From Pseudomonadota bacterium (GTDB taxonomy: Bacteria > Pseudomonadota > Alphaproteobacteria > Rhizobiales > Hyphomicrobiaceae), in NCBI GenBank assembly GCA_018242295.1, contig JAFECE010000007.1, positions 1 through 64,000 on the forward strand: DNA of 64,000 nt. Reading direction: 5' to 3'. The position numbers were made by a program, and so were the translations under genes. Shown piece by piece: positions 9,013 through 19,446 of the stretch (positions within the stretch are counted from its first letter, which is position 1; each line of letters begins with the position of its first letter). The notes under the pieces are model-generated. The model saw nothing but the letters and a program-made list of their open reading frames with translations. It made no database searches and had not been told where the DNA came from.

Positions 9013-10497
9013 ATGCTTGAAAGTTCTGCGCGAGGACGACGCGTTCTTATGAGCGCGCTCATTTCCGCTTCGTCCTTTGCCATAGTGGTCGGTCACGCGA
9101 CCGCGGTCAGAGCCCAAACCATCAGCCCGCAGGAAGCGCACGACATCGCCGTCAATGCGTACCTTTATTTCTATTCCCCCGTGACGATGGATTTGACCCG
9201 GAAGCAGCTGATCAATACGCCGCCCGGCAAGGGATCGATCGGCGGGCCAATGAATACCTTCGCAAATATAGACGCCTATCCGTCAGCCGACATGCGGACC
9301 GTTGTCCGCCCGAATTTCGATACGCTCTATTCGAGCGCCTGGCTCGATCTGACAAAAGAGCCTGTGGTTGTCTCGGTGCCCGATACGCATGGTCGATACT
9401 ACCTCCTACCGATGCTCGACATGTGGACGGATGTCTTTGCCTCACCCGGATGGCGAACCACCGGAACTGAAGCCGGCAACTTTGTCATCGTGCCTCCGGG
9501 TTGGAGACCCGATTTGAAAGAAAAGGTGATCGACGAGTTCAAGCTGCCCAAAGACACTCATCGTATCGATGCGCCGACGCCCTACGTCTGGATTATCGGC
9601 CGCACGAAAACTGATGGCCCGGCTGACTACGATGCGGTTCACCAGATCCAGGCGCGCTATAAGATCACGCCGCTGTCCGAGTGGGGAAAAACGCCGGCGC
9701 CCATCGAAGCCAAGATTGATCCAAGCGTCGATGTGAAGACGCCGCCGAAAACCCTCGTCGATACAATGCCTGCCGGCAAATTCTTTGCTTATGCCGCCGA
9801 ACTCTTGAAGCTGCATCCTCCGCACATCACGGACCAGCCCATCATCGCGCAGATGCGCCGGATCGGCATCGAACCGGGCAAGAGCTTCGACATCGCCAAA
9901 CTGGATCCCGCCGTTCAAAAGGCTCTTGAAACGGCGCCGCAGGACGCGCAGCAGCTCATCAAATGGAAGCTCCCGACACTGGCACGTGTGGCCAATGGCT
10001 GGTCGATGAACACCGATACGATGGGTGTCTACGGCAATTACTATCTGAAGCGCGCGCTGATTACCCAATATGGTCTTGGTGCCAACCTGCCCGAGGATGC
10101 GATCTATCCGGCAAACCTCGCTGACGATACGGGCAAGCCTCTCGATGGCGCCAATAAATACACGATCCATTTCGACAAGGCGACGATGCCGCCGGTCGAT
10201 GCCTTCTGGTCAATCACGCTCTACGATGATGAGGGATTTCAGGTCGCTAACAATCTAAATCGCTTCGCCGTGAGCAGCTGGATGCCCTTCAAGTTCAACG
10301 CGGACGGCTCACTCGATCTCTATTTTCAGAATGAGAGTCCCGGCGCCGATAAAGAAGCGAACTGGCTGCCGGCACCAAAAGGGCCATTCAATCTCACCAT
10401 GCGCCTCTACGCCCCCAAATCCGATGCGCTGACCGGCAAATGGAACCCGCCGCCGGTGGCACGGAGTCTAGGCATCGCGCCGGTGATAGCCCAGTAA
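9013..10497 (+). CDS. DUF1254/DUF1214 domain protein, exported
   Basis: This 494-residue protein has an N-terminal signal peptide ending near VRA-QT. A DUF1254 domain follows (about 60-190, with NFDTLYSSAW and VVSVPDTHGRYYLLPMLDMW). A C-terminal DUF1214 domain ends it (about 370-480, with FWSITLYDDEGF). These two domains normally occur together in periplasmic proteins of unknown biochemical function. I chose ATG 9013 because AGGAG lies 8 nt upstream; a GTG at 8983 would add ten unlikely residues. It is monocistronic. Confidence 0.85.
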   Translation: MLESSARGRRVLMSALISASSFAIVVGHATAVRAQTISPQEAHDIAVNAYLYFYSPVTMDLTRKQLINTPPGKGSIGGPMNTFANIDAYPSADMRTVVRPNFDTLYSSAWLDLTKEPVVVSVPDTHGRYYLLPMLDMWTDVFASPGWRTTGTEAGNFVIVPPGWRPDLKEKVIDEFKLPKDTHRIDAPTPYVWIIGRTKTDGPADYDAVHQIQARYKITPLSEWGKTPAPIEAKIDPSVDVKTPPKTLVDTMPAGKFFAYAAELLKLHPPHITDQPIIAQMRRIGIEPGKSFDIAKLDPAVQKALETAPQDAQQLIKWKLPTLARVANGWSMNTDTMGVYGNYYLKRALITQYGLGANLPEDAIYPANLADDTGKPLDGANKYTIHFDKATMPPVDAFWSITLYDDEGFQVANNLNRFAVSSWMPFKFNADGSLDLYFQNESPGADKEANWLPAPKGPFNLTMRLYAPKSDALTGKWNPPPVARSLGIAPVIAQ

Positions 10498-10711
10498 GGT
10501 CATACGCCCGCCGTCTCCGCGGGCGTTCCACCTTTCGAAAAGCGCAGCCCGAGCTCGTGCGCATTGTCAGTCCGGCAAGCTGCGGAGGATGATCCGCGCT
10601 TGCCTTAATACGACGTACGCGTCATTAATACCGGGTTCAGTTAACAGGATGGAAACTAAGAATTGCGTGCTCAAAAATGAGCAATTTCGCGCGCTCTCAG
10701 GGAGATTTGTG

Positions 10712-10936
10712 ATGAAAAAACTTTTCGCTCCGCTACTCGGTCTCGCTCTTCTTTCCATCGACCTCTCATCCGCGGCCTCACCTGCTCTTGCTCTTGGTGG
10801 CTGCGGCCCGAACCGTCATCGCAGCAGCGTAACCGGCCGCTGCATCTGGGGCGGGCAAAATCAAGCATGGTGTGTCAGGCATACGGGCCATCGCGCCGTT
10901 CGCGCGCCCAACGGAGAACTAATCTGCATTCGATAA
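10712..10936 (+). CDS. Small exported Cys-containing protein (GCGPNRHR type)
   Basis: This 74-residue protein has a signal peptide (MKKLFAPLLGLALLS... to about ALA). A short mature part follows with GCGPNRHRSSVTGRC and two further Cys residues (WCVR, LICIR), suggesting two disulfides. Proteins beginning GCG-hydrophobic/His-R after the signal are common in Hyphomicrobiales and have no known function. ATG 10712 is preferred because AGGGAGA lies just upstream and it creates the signal peptide. Confidence 0.7.
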   Translation: MKKLFAPLLGLALLSIDLSSAASPALALGGCGPNRHRSSVTGRCIWGGQNQAWCVRHTGHRAVRAPNGELICIR

Positions 10937-11033
10937 ACTCGCGCTCGCTTTAGCCGAACAGCGCGCCACGCTCGCACGTTCGCTAAGGGCCAAACTCGGA
11001 CGCGGCGCTCTTCGCATCGCGTCCGAATGTTCA

Positions 11034-13628
<2,595 letters not shown>

Positions 13629-13823
13629 GTCGCGTCCTCCAGCGCACTCTCACCACCCCATAAGGCCCGGAAAGAATGCCATGCGATTTGATATTTATCA
13701 TCCAGGCGCGGAAAAAGACCCAATGGTAGGCATCCCCACCGCCCCGTATGATAAACGCGATATAGGAGCGGGCCGCGCCCGAAAAAGGGGCGGCTTCGGC
13801 AAATCCGAGGGAAAATTCGCGGC

Positions 13824-14597
13824 ATGGCAAAGGTTGGTCCCGCAAGGATTGAAGCTCTTTATCGCTACCCGGTTAAGGGTTTGATGCCGGAACCGCTCGA
13901 AAGCGTTGCTTTGGCCCGGCTTGAAACCCTTCCCTTCGACCGCGCGTACGCAATCGAAAATGGCCCCGGCCCCTTCGATCCGGAAAACCCGCGCCATCTC
14001 TCGAAGATCCACTTCGTCATGCTGATGAAAAACGAGGAGCTGGCAACGCTCCGCACAGAGTTCGATGACACGACGTCCACGCTCGTTATCGCCAAGGCTG
14101 GCGTAGAGATCGCCCGTGGCGACCTCCGCACCGACGACGGCCGCCGCCGGATCGAAGACGCAATAGCGCACGTCGTAACCTCAGGCCTTCGCGGCAGGCC
14201 GCGAATTGTTTCGAGCCCCGGCCATAGCTTTTCCGACGTCGCCGCCAAATGCGTGCACATCGTCAATTCTGAAAGTGTCCAGGCGCTCGGCACGATGATC
14301 GGAGCCAAGGTCGATACGCGCCGCTTCCGCCCCAATCTCGTGGTCAGCGGGCTAGAGCCCTGGAGCGAACTCGATCTTGTCGGCAAGAAGATCCGCGTCA
14401 GCGGCGGCACCGTACTCAAGGTTTTCAAGCGGACCCAGCGTTGCGCAGCGACCAACGTAGATCCCGAGACCGGCATCCGCGATTTGAACATCCCCTCGTT
14501 TCTGTCGAAGACGCTCGGCCATTGCGATTTTGGTGTTTACGCCCGCGTCATTGACGGCGGCAACGTCCACCTCGGCGACAGCGTCGAAATCGGCTGA
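13824..14597 (+). CDS. MOSC domain-containing protein with N-terminal beta-barrel
   Basis: This 257-residue protein has the MOSC_N beta-barrel domain (1-110; IEALYRYPVKGLMPE) and a MOSC domain (about 120-257). The motif QRCAATNVDPETG carries the conserved Cys used in molybdenum-cofactor sulfur chemistry. Relatives include mARC/YcbX-type N-reductases and MOCOS C-terminal domains. A YcbX-like Moco-dependent reductase would usually have a C-terminal ferredoxin domain, which is absent here. It is divergent from clpB. Confidence 0.85.
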   Translation: MAKVGPARIEALYRYPVKGLMPEPLESVALARLETLPFDRAYAIENGPGPFDPENPRHLSKIHFVMLMKNEELATLRTEFDDTTSTLVIAKAGVEIARGDLRTDDGRRRIEDAIAHVVTSGLRGRPRIVSSPGHSFSDVAAKCVHIVNSESVQALGTMIGAKVDTRRFRPNLVVSGLEPWSELDLVGKKIRVSGGTVLKVFKRTQRCAATNVDPETGIRDLNIPSFLSKTLGHCDFGVYARVIDGGNVHLGDSVEIG

Positions 14598-14624
14598 CGC
14601 GACCCGGCCATCCCACACCCATCG

Positions 14625-14759
14625 CACCGTCATCCCGGCGAAGGCCGGGATCCATGCAACGGTCAGCGCGCATTCTGCCAGCGGCTCGCTCCGAGCAGCC
14701 CGCATCTCCCCAGCCTGCTGAAGCTTGTCTGAGTGCCGGCCTACGCCGGAATGACGGTG
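14625..14759. repeat. 135-bp palindromic element with 24-bp inverted ends
   Basis: The left end (14625-14648) and the reverse complement of the right end (14736-14759) differ at only two positions (CACCGTCAT[C/T]CCGGCG[A/T]AGGCCGG). The interior has no ORF. It lies between two convergent genes (MOSC and DUF4167). Related pieces occur at 7026-7055 and 8726-8824. It fits a MITE- or REP/BIME-like element; no target-site duplication was established. Confidence 0.7.
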
Positions 14760-14847
14760 GGGAGCTACGTCCCCATCAAGCCCCCCAAAAAAATTGCCGG
14801 CCACGGAGCCCGCAGCCGGCGAAAAATGCACGCAATGAAATTCGCGC

Positions 14848-15945
14848 TTATTCCTGATCTTCGTTCGCAGCGGCCGGAGGTGCGACCGGAGCCTCGGCGG
14901 GCTCCTCACGGCGCGGACGACGAACCGGCCGGCGAAGGAATGCCGGTTGTTCCTGCTCGATGGAGGCCGGAGCAGCCGCCGGCTGCGACTGACGTTCCGC
15001 GCGCTCAGGGCGTTCTGAGCGCTCAGGGCGTTCCGCACGTTCGGGACGCTCTGCACGCTCCGGACGCTCTGCTCGTTCTGCGCGTTCAACCCGTTCTGGC
15101 CGCTCGGACCGTTCTGCACGCTCCGCCACGGGCGCGCCGATGTTCGGCTGCTGGAAGCCGCCGCCAGGCGCTTCGCGGTCACCACCATGACCATTGCCAT
15201 TCGGCGCCTGATAACGTTCGCGCCGACGGAAACCGCCTTCGCCCTGATTGCCGTCGCCGCCATGAGAGCGCCGGTCGTCGCGGTAGCGGTCACCGCCGCC
15301 CTGTCCGTTGCGCTCATAGCGATCGCCACGGTCGCCCCGGAAGTCCTGACGGTCGCCACGGTCCCCGCGATCGCCCCGATCGAACCGCTGCTGGTCGCCG
15401 CGATCATGGCGGTCATTGCGGTTGTTGTTGAAGCGCTCGTGGCGCGGCGGACGGTTATCGTAGCGGTTCTGATTGTCGAAGTTCCGCGGCTGCTGTTGTT
15501 GCTGCGGGAAAGGCGGCTGCGCGTCCGGCTGTGCGCCGCCACCCTGACCAAGCTGCGGCTGCGCGCCGAACTCGTCACCATCCTCGTCGCCGAAGTCCTC
15601 GCTATCCGAACCCTCGGGACCGGCAAGCGAATGCGTCCGCGCGGCACCATTGCCCATGGGGTCAACGCCGCCCTGCTGCGCCATCTGCTCGCGATAGCCG
15701 AGAATGATGCGGTTATAGTGCTCAGCGTGCTGGAGATAATTCTCGGCCAGCACCGGATCGCCAGACGACAGCGCGTCACGCGCCAAGGTTATGTACTTCT
15801 CGGCGATGTGCGAGGGCGTGCCACGAATTTTCACATCCGGCCCCGAGCTCTCGAAACTGCGCATCAGGGGATTTTGCGATTTGCGGTTATTGTTATTGTT
15901 GTTGTTTCGACCGCGACCGCGACGGTTCTGTTGACCTTGCCTCAT
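14848..15945 (-). CDS. DUF4167 domain-containing protein with RNA-binding-like low-complexity tail
   Basis: This 365-residue protein has an Arg/Asn-rich N terminus (MRQGQQNRRGRGRNNNNN). The DUF4167 domain covers about 30-90 (GTPSHIAEKYITLARDA, SGDPVLAENYLQHAEHY). A long disordered region follows, rich in RGD/DRGDRG repeats. Tandem six-residue repeats (ERAERP, PERAER) fill about 280-330, and the C-terminal stretch is basic. Composition suggests nucleic-acid binding, but the function is not known. It belongs to the conserved rhizobial block prfA-prmC-DUF4167-clpB. The ATG at 15945 is chosen because it begins the conserved MRQGQQ sequence; GGGAG is close upstream. Confidence 0.85.
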   Translation of the reverse strand: MRQGQQNRRGRGRNNNNNNNRKSQNPLMRSFESSGPDVKIRGTPSHIAEKYITLARDALSSGDPVLAENYLQHAEHYNRIILGYREQMAQQGGVDPMGNGAARTHSLAGPEGSDSEDFGDEDGDEFGAQPQLGQGGGAQPDAQPPFPQQQQQPRNFDNQNRYDNRPPRHERFNNNRNDRHDRGDQQRFDRGDRGDRGDRQDFRGDRGDRYERNGQGGGDRYRDDRRSHGGDGNQGEGGFRRRERYQAPNGNGHGGDREAPGGGFQQPNIGAPVAERAERSERPERVERAERAERPERAERPERAERPERSERPERAERQSQPAAAPASIEQEQPAFLRRPVRRPRREEPAEAPVAPPAAANEDQE

Positions 15946-16372
15946 GGGCTCCCGTTCATGCTTGTTGATACGTTGCCAACGGCGCACGCTAATCTGTATG
16001 CGGCGCCATGGATCCTCCGATCCAATTCAATAAGTCGATTCTAAAGTCACCACTGCCCCACGGACCGCAGTCCCGGCTCTTGCCCCACTGCCTTGGGCAA
16101 AATCGCAGTAATCCCGTTCATCAACCCTGCAAAAGATACTAGAGCCGTCCTCAAAGGAGCTTTGTCAGCACACGCGCCGAGGAAAGAAGCCCGACACTCG
16201 CCACTCAACGGACTAACGGGTCCGAGAACGTTTGCGCTGATGATCTGAGATGGGAAGGCCGGGCTAATCGCCGCTTTAAGCGGTACGTCTGCTCCGGGCA
16301 CATCCGATCAAACTCTTCACCTCCGATACTACCCCGGAAACAAGTTTCCGCAAATAGAAATGATCGGTTAGG
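15946..16372. other. Spacer upstream of the DUF4167 gene
   Basis: I see no gene in these 427 bases. They should hold the promoter of the DUF4167 gene and the 3' end of the prmC transcript. A small inverted repeat CGGAAAC-AA-GTTTCCG at 16335-16350 lies just after prmC but has no T-tract. The ORF 16047-16301 has no ribosome binding site or family signature. Confidence 0.5.
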
Positions 16373-17275
16373 TTAGAGATGTATCTCCATTGCAACAGCG
16401 CGGGTATGTCCGCCGAGATCGAGGCGCCGCGCCAAAGGCCGGGCGCCGGCGGCCGCAAACAGCCCTTCCACGGCTTCCGCCTGGGTCGATCCGACCTCAA
16501 GGACTACCCTCACGGGTCGCAGCAATTCCAAGGTGTTACGGGCGATCTCGCGGTAGACATCCAGGCCATCCGCTCCGCCATCGAGGGCAAGAAGAGGATC
16601 GTAGTCCTTCACCTCCCGGTCGAGACCGGCAATCTCGTCTCTCACTATGTAAGGAGGATTTGAAACAACGAGGTCGAATGTGTTGCCACAGCTAGAGAGA
16701 CCAGATGTCGCAATGAACCGGATCCGGTCCGCAATGCCGAGGTTGACGGCATTCCGGCGAGCAACGTCGAGCGCAGCCGGGCTGACGTCGGTCGCCACCC
16801 CTGTCGCATCCGGAAGCTCGGCCAGCAACGTGCAAATAAGAATTCCCGAGCCCGTCCCGATGTCGGCAATGGTAAGGGCTCGCCCCGCAAGTCCGCTCGA
16901 CTTCACGACTTCCAGCGCAAGATCGACGACAGCCTCGGTATCGGGCCTCGGATCGAGAACGTCGGGCGTCACGATGAACTCGCGGCCATAGAATTCGCGG
17001 CGTCCAAGAATGCGCGATACAGGCTCGTGCGCGAGCCGGCGATTGGCGCCTTCGCTGACGATCGCCGCTGCTTCCCCGAGCGACCGCGTCGACGCCGACA
17101 GGAGCTGCGCCCCGTCGATCCCAAGCAGCCCCTGCAGCAGAAAACGGGCGTCGCGCTTCGGACTGTCCAAGCCCTCCTGAGTGAACGCGCGGGTCATTGC
17201 GGCCAAAGCCTCAGCGACGCTCTGTTCGGGCCAGAAATGTAAGAGCAGCGATTCCTCAGCGCCTCGCGACGGCAT
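16373..17275 (-). CDS. prmC: Release-factor glutamine N5-methyltransferase PrmC
   Basis: This 300-residue SAM-dependent enzyme methylates the GGQ glutamine of release factors. An N-terminal helical domain covers 1-90. The Rossmann methyltransferase domain has the SAM motif IADIGTGSGIL (136-146) and the catalytic NPPY at 206-209. It starts 1 nt after the prfA stop (TAA-G-ATG), so enzyme and substrate are co-translated in one operon. Confidence 0.96.
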   Translation of the reverse strand: MPSRGAEESLLLHFWPEQSVAEALAAMTRAFTQEGLDSPKRDARFLLQGLLGIDGAQLLSASTRSLGEAAAIVSEGANRRLAHEPVSRILGRREFYGREFIVTPDVLDPRPDTEAVVDLALEVVKSSGLAGRALTIADIGTGSGILICTLLAELPDATGVATDVSPAALDVARRNAVNLGIADRIRFIATSGLSSCGNTFDLVVSNPPYIVRDEIAGLDREVKDYDPLLALDGGADGLDVYREIARNTLELLRPVRVVLEVGSTQAEAVEGLFAAAGARPLARRLDLGGHTRAVAMEIHL

Positions 17276-17276
17276 C

Positions 17277-18353
17277 TTACGCCGCGCTCAATTCCGCGAG
17301 CATCGTCGCCTGATGATCGGTGATGAGCGCATCGATCAGCGGATCAAGGGCGCCCGCAATGACTTCGTCGAGATTGTAGAGCGTCAGGTTGATCCGATGA
17401 TCGGTGACCCGGCCTTGCGGAAAATTATAGGTCCTGATCCGCTGCGAGCGATCACCCGAGCCGACCTGCGATTTCCGCGCATCGGATCGTTCGTTCGCGG
17501 CCTTCTCGCGCTCCATTTCATAAACGCGGGCTTTGAGGACGTTCATCGCCAAACGGCGATTCTGATGCTGTGATTTCTCGGCCGACACGACGACGATGCC
17601 GGTCGGCAAATGCGTTATACGCACGGCGCTTTCCGTCTTGTTGACGTGCTGACCGCCCGCGCCGCCTGCCCGCATCGTATCGATGCGGATGTCTTCGGGC
17701 TTGATGTCGATGTCGATGTCTTCCGCTTCCGGCATGATCGCAACCGTCGCGGCGGAGGTGTGAATGCGCCCGCTCGCTTCCGTCGCCGGAACGCGCTGGA
17801 CGCGATGCACGCCGGATTCGAACTTTAGCCGCGCGAACACGCCCTGCCCCGTGATCGAGGCGATGATTTCCTTGTAGCCGCCGAGATCGTTCTCGGACGC
17901 TGAAATGACCTCCGTCTTCCAGCCCTTGAGATCGGCATAGCGCGTGTACATGCGAAAGAGATCCGCCGCGAACAGCGCCGCTTCGTCGCCACCCGTCCCG
18001 GCCCGGACTTCGAGAATCGCGCTTTTCTCGTCCGCCGCGTCTTTCGGGAGGAGCGCGATGCGAAGCTGCTGTTCGAGACCCGTGATGCGTTCCGCGAGTT
18101 CCGCGCGCTCGGCATAGGCGAGGTCGACCATATCCTTGTCGGCGCCCGGATCGCGTATCAGCTGCTCGAGATCCTTGTTCTCCGCCTCGGCTTTGCGCAG
18201 CGCATCGATCTGCGCCACGACCGGGCTCAGCTCCGAATATTCCTTGGTCAGCTTCACGTAGTCGGCTTGCGACACGCCGTGGTTCAGCTGATCCTGAATG
18301 GCGACCCAGCGCTCGGAAAGTCGGTCAAGTTTTTCGCGCGGCAGTGCTGACAT
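17277..18353 (-). CDS. prfA: Peptide chain release factor 1
   Basis: This 358-residue RF1 decodes UAA/UAG stop codons. It shows the RF1-type P-x-T recognition tripeptide (PAT at 189-191 in [13 protein letters not shown]). The catalytic GGQ is at 233-235 ([15 protein letters not shown]). ATG 18353 gives a length typical of RF1. A TTG at 18398 would add 15 residues of uncertain reality; neither start has a strong ribosome binding site. The gene is followed directly by prmC. Confidence 0.97.
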   Translation of the reverse strand: MSALPREKLDRLSERWVAIQDQLNHGVSQADYVKLTKEYSELSPVVAQIDALRKAEAENKDLEQLIRDPGADKDMVDLAYAERAELAERITGLEQQLRIALLPKDAADEKSAILEVRAGTGGDEAALFAADLFRMYTRYADLKGWKTEVISASENDLGGYKEIIASITGQGVFARLKFESGVHRVQRVPATEASGRIHTSAATVAIMPEAEDIDIDIKPEDIRIDTMRAGGAGGQHVNKTESAVRITHLPTGIVVVSAEKSQHQNRRLAMNVLKARVYEMEREKAANERSDARKSQVGSGDRSQRIRTYNFPQGRVTDHRINLTLYNLDEVIAGALDPLIDALITDHQATMLAELSAA

Positions 18354-18471
18354 GTGTCCGATGAATTTCGCCGGCGGGGCCGCCGGTGGTTTAGCCAAAT
18401 GGGTTGATTGCTGGCCGCGAAAGAACCGCGGAGCGTCTGCGCGCCAAGGTCGGGCAGCAGATCGGGCCTAT

Positions 18472-19344
18472 CTAATACGAACCGCCGCTGATCCGCAATT
18501 TGTCCCCCCGCCTCGACCGGGGGTCATCGACTTCGATATATCTGAGGCCGTCGCGGACAGGGCCGTAATGCTCCTGGAAATAGCTGCTGACCCAGCGCAC
18601 GGCCGACCCGAACGGCCGCGAGACGGTCTCGAAAATGGACGAATGCATCATCAGCAAGAGGAGGCCGAGCGGCAGCGACAGGGCGTAAAGCGCGCGCTGT
18701 GGCCGCTGGCGGACCTGATTGAAGGCTTCTTGCGGCAGCCGCCGGGCTCCGTTTGCGATTGCGGACCCGGCGCGCATGAAGTTCCCCGCCGCCTGAATTC
18801 TCGCGGCCCGAACGGGTTGCGAGCGCTCACGCGGGCCAGCCTGTGCGACGGCGTGCGAACGGCCCTGCAAGCCCGCTGGCTCCGGCCGCGGTTGAAACGG
18901 CTGCGCCTGTGGAAATGGCTGTTGCGGCTGATACTGCGCCTGGGCGTACTGTAGCAGGCGTTCGCTGATGGCCGGCTGCCTCGGCGCCGGTGCGACGCTC
19001 GAAAAATATGCGATTAGACTTCCGATGGCATTGAGCGCCGGCCGGCCGTTGACGCCCGCCATCGACGTATACGTCATAACGATGGCGGAGGTGTCCTGCC
19101 ACTCCGGCAAATGCTCGACGTAACCCGTTTCCAGCGCTTCGATGACCTCGGGGCGGACCTGAAGATATTCCGCCGCCTGCGGCAGGGTCAGCCGCAGCGT
19201 CCGCCTGAGATCGATGAAGAATTGCCCGATGAGGGCCCGACTTTCGGCGATTTGTGTATTTTGGGCGGAATCCAAGCGCGCCGAGACCGGGCGCGCACGC
19301 TCATAACCCCCGACCGGAACGGTCTCAACAAAGCCGCGACGCAT
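18472..19344 (-). CDS. RodZ-like helix-turn-helix membrane protein
   Basis: This 290-residue protein has an N-terminal Xre/HTH_25-like helix-turn-helix (about 42-80; LTLPQAAEYLQVRPEVIEAL). A Gln/Pro-rich linker follows (about 130-170) with YQPQQPFPQAQPFQPRPEP. One membrane segment lies at about 228-246 (LYALSLPLGLLLLMM), with a short extracytoplasmic tail. This order resembles RodZ, but the C-terminal RodZ beta domain is not recognisable. It occupies a conserved position between ptsP and prfA. Function unknown; a shape or polarity role is only a guess. Confidence 0.65.
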   Translation of the reverse strand: MRRGFVETVPVGGYERARPVSARLDSAQNTQIAESRALIGQFFIDLRRTLRLTLPQAAEYLQVRPEVIEALETGYVEHLPEWQDTSAIVMTYTSMAGVNGRPALNAIGSLIAYFSSVAPAPRQPAISERLLQYAQAQYQPQQPFPQAQPFQPRPEPAGLQGRSHAVAQAGPRERSQPVRAARIQAAGNFMRAGSAIANGARRLPQEAFNQVRQRPQRALYALSLPLGLLLLMMHSSIFETVSRPFGSAVRWVSSYFQEHYGPVRDGLRYIEVDDPRSRRGDKLRISGGSY

Positions 19345-19446
19345 ACAACACCCGGCAACACGCGCCGGCCCCCCACAAATTAAGTATACTCTTGGCTAAA
19401 AATCCTTGTTTGTCAAAGGCCGCGCGTAAAAATCCGTTGGCAATCG

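Noticed and set aside
13760-13787. Heat-shock (RpoH-type) promoter upstream of clpB
   Set aside because: CTATAT is present on the minus strand, but the only -35 candidate (CTTTTT, 16 bp away) fits poorly, so it is mentioned in the clpB entry and not listed as a feature.
14352-15779. Minus-strand ORF of 475 codons
   Set aside because: It runs through parts of the MOSC gene, the palindromic repeat and the DUF4167 gene in another frame; the sequence is low-complexity Arg/Ser/Ala/Thr.
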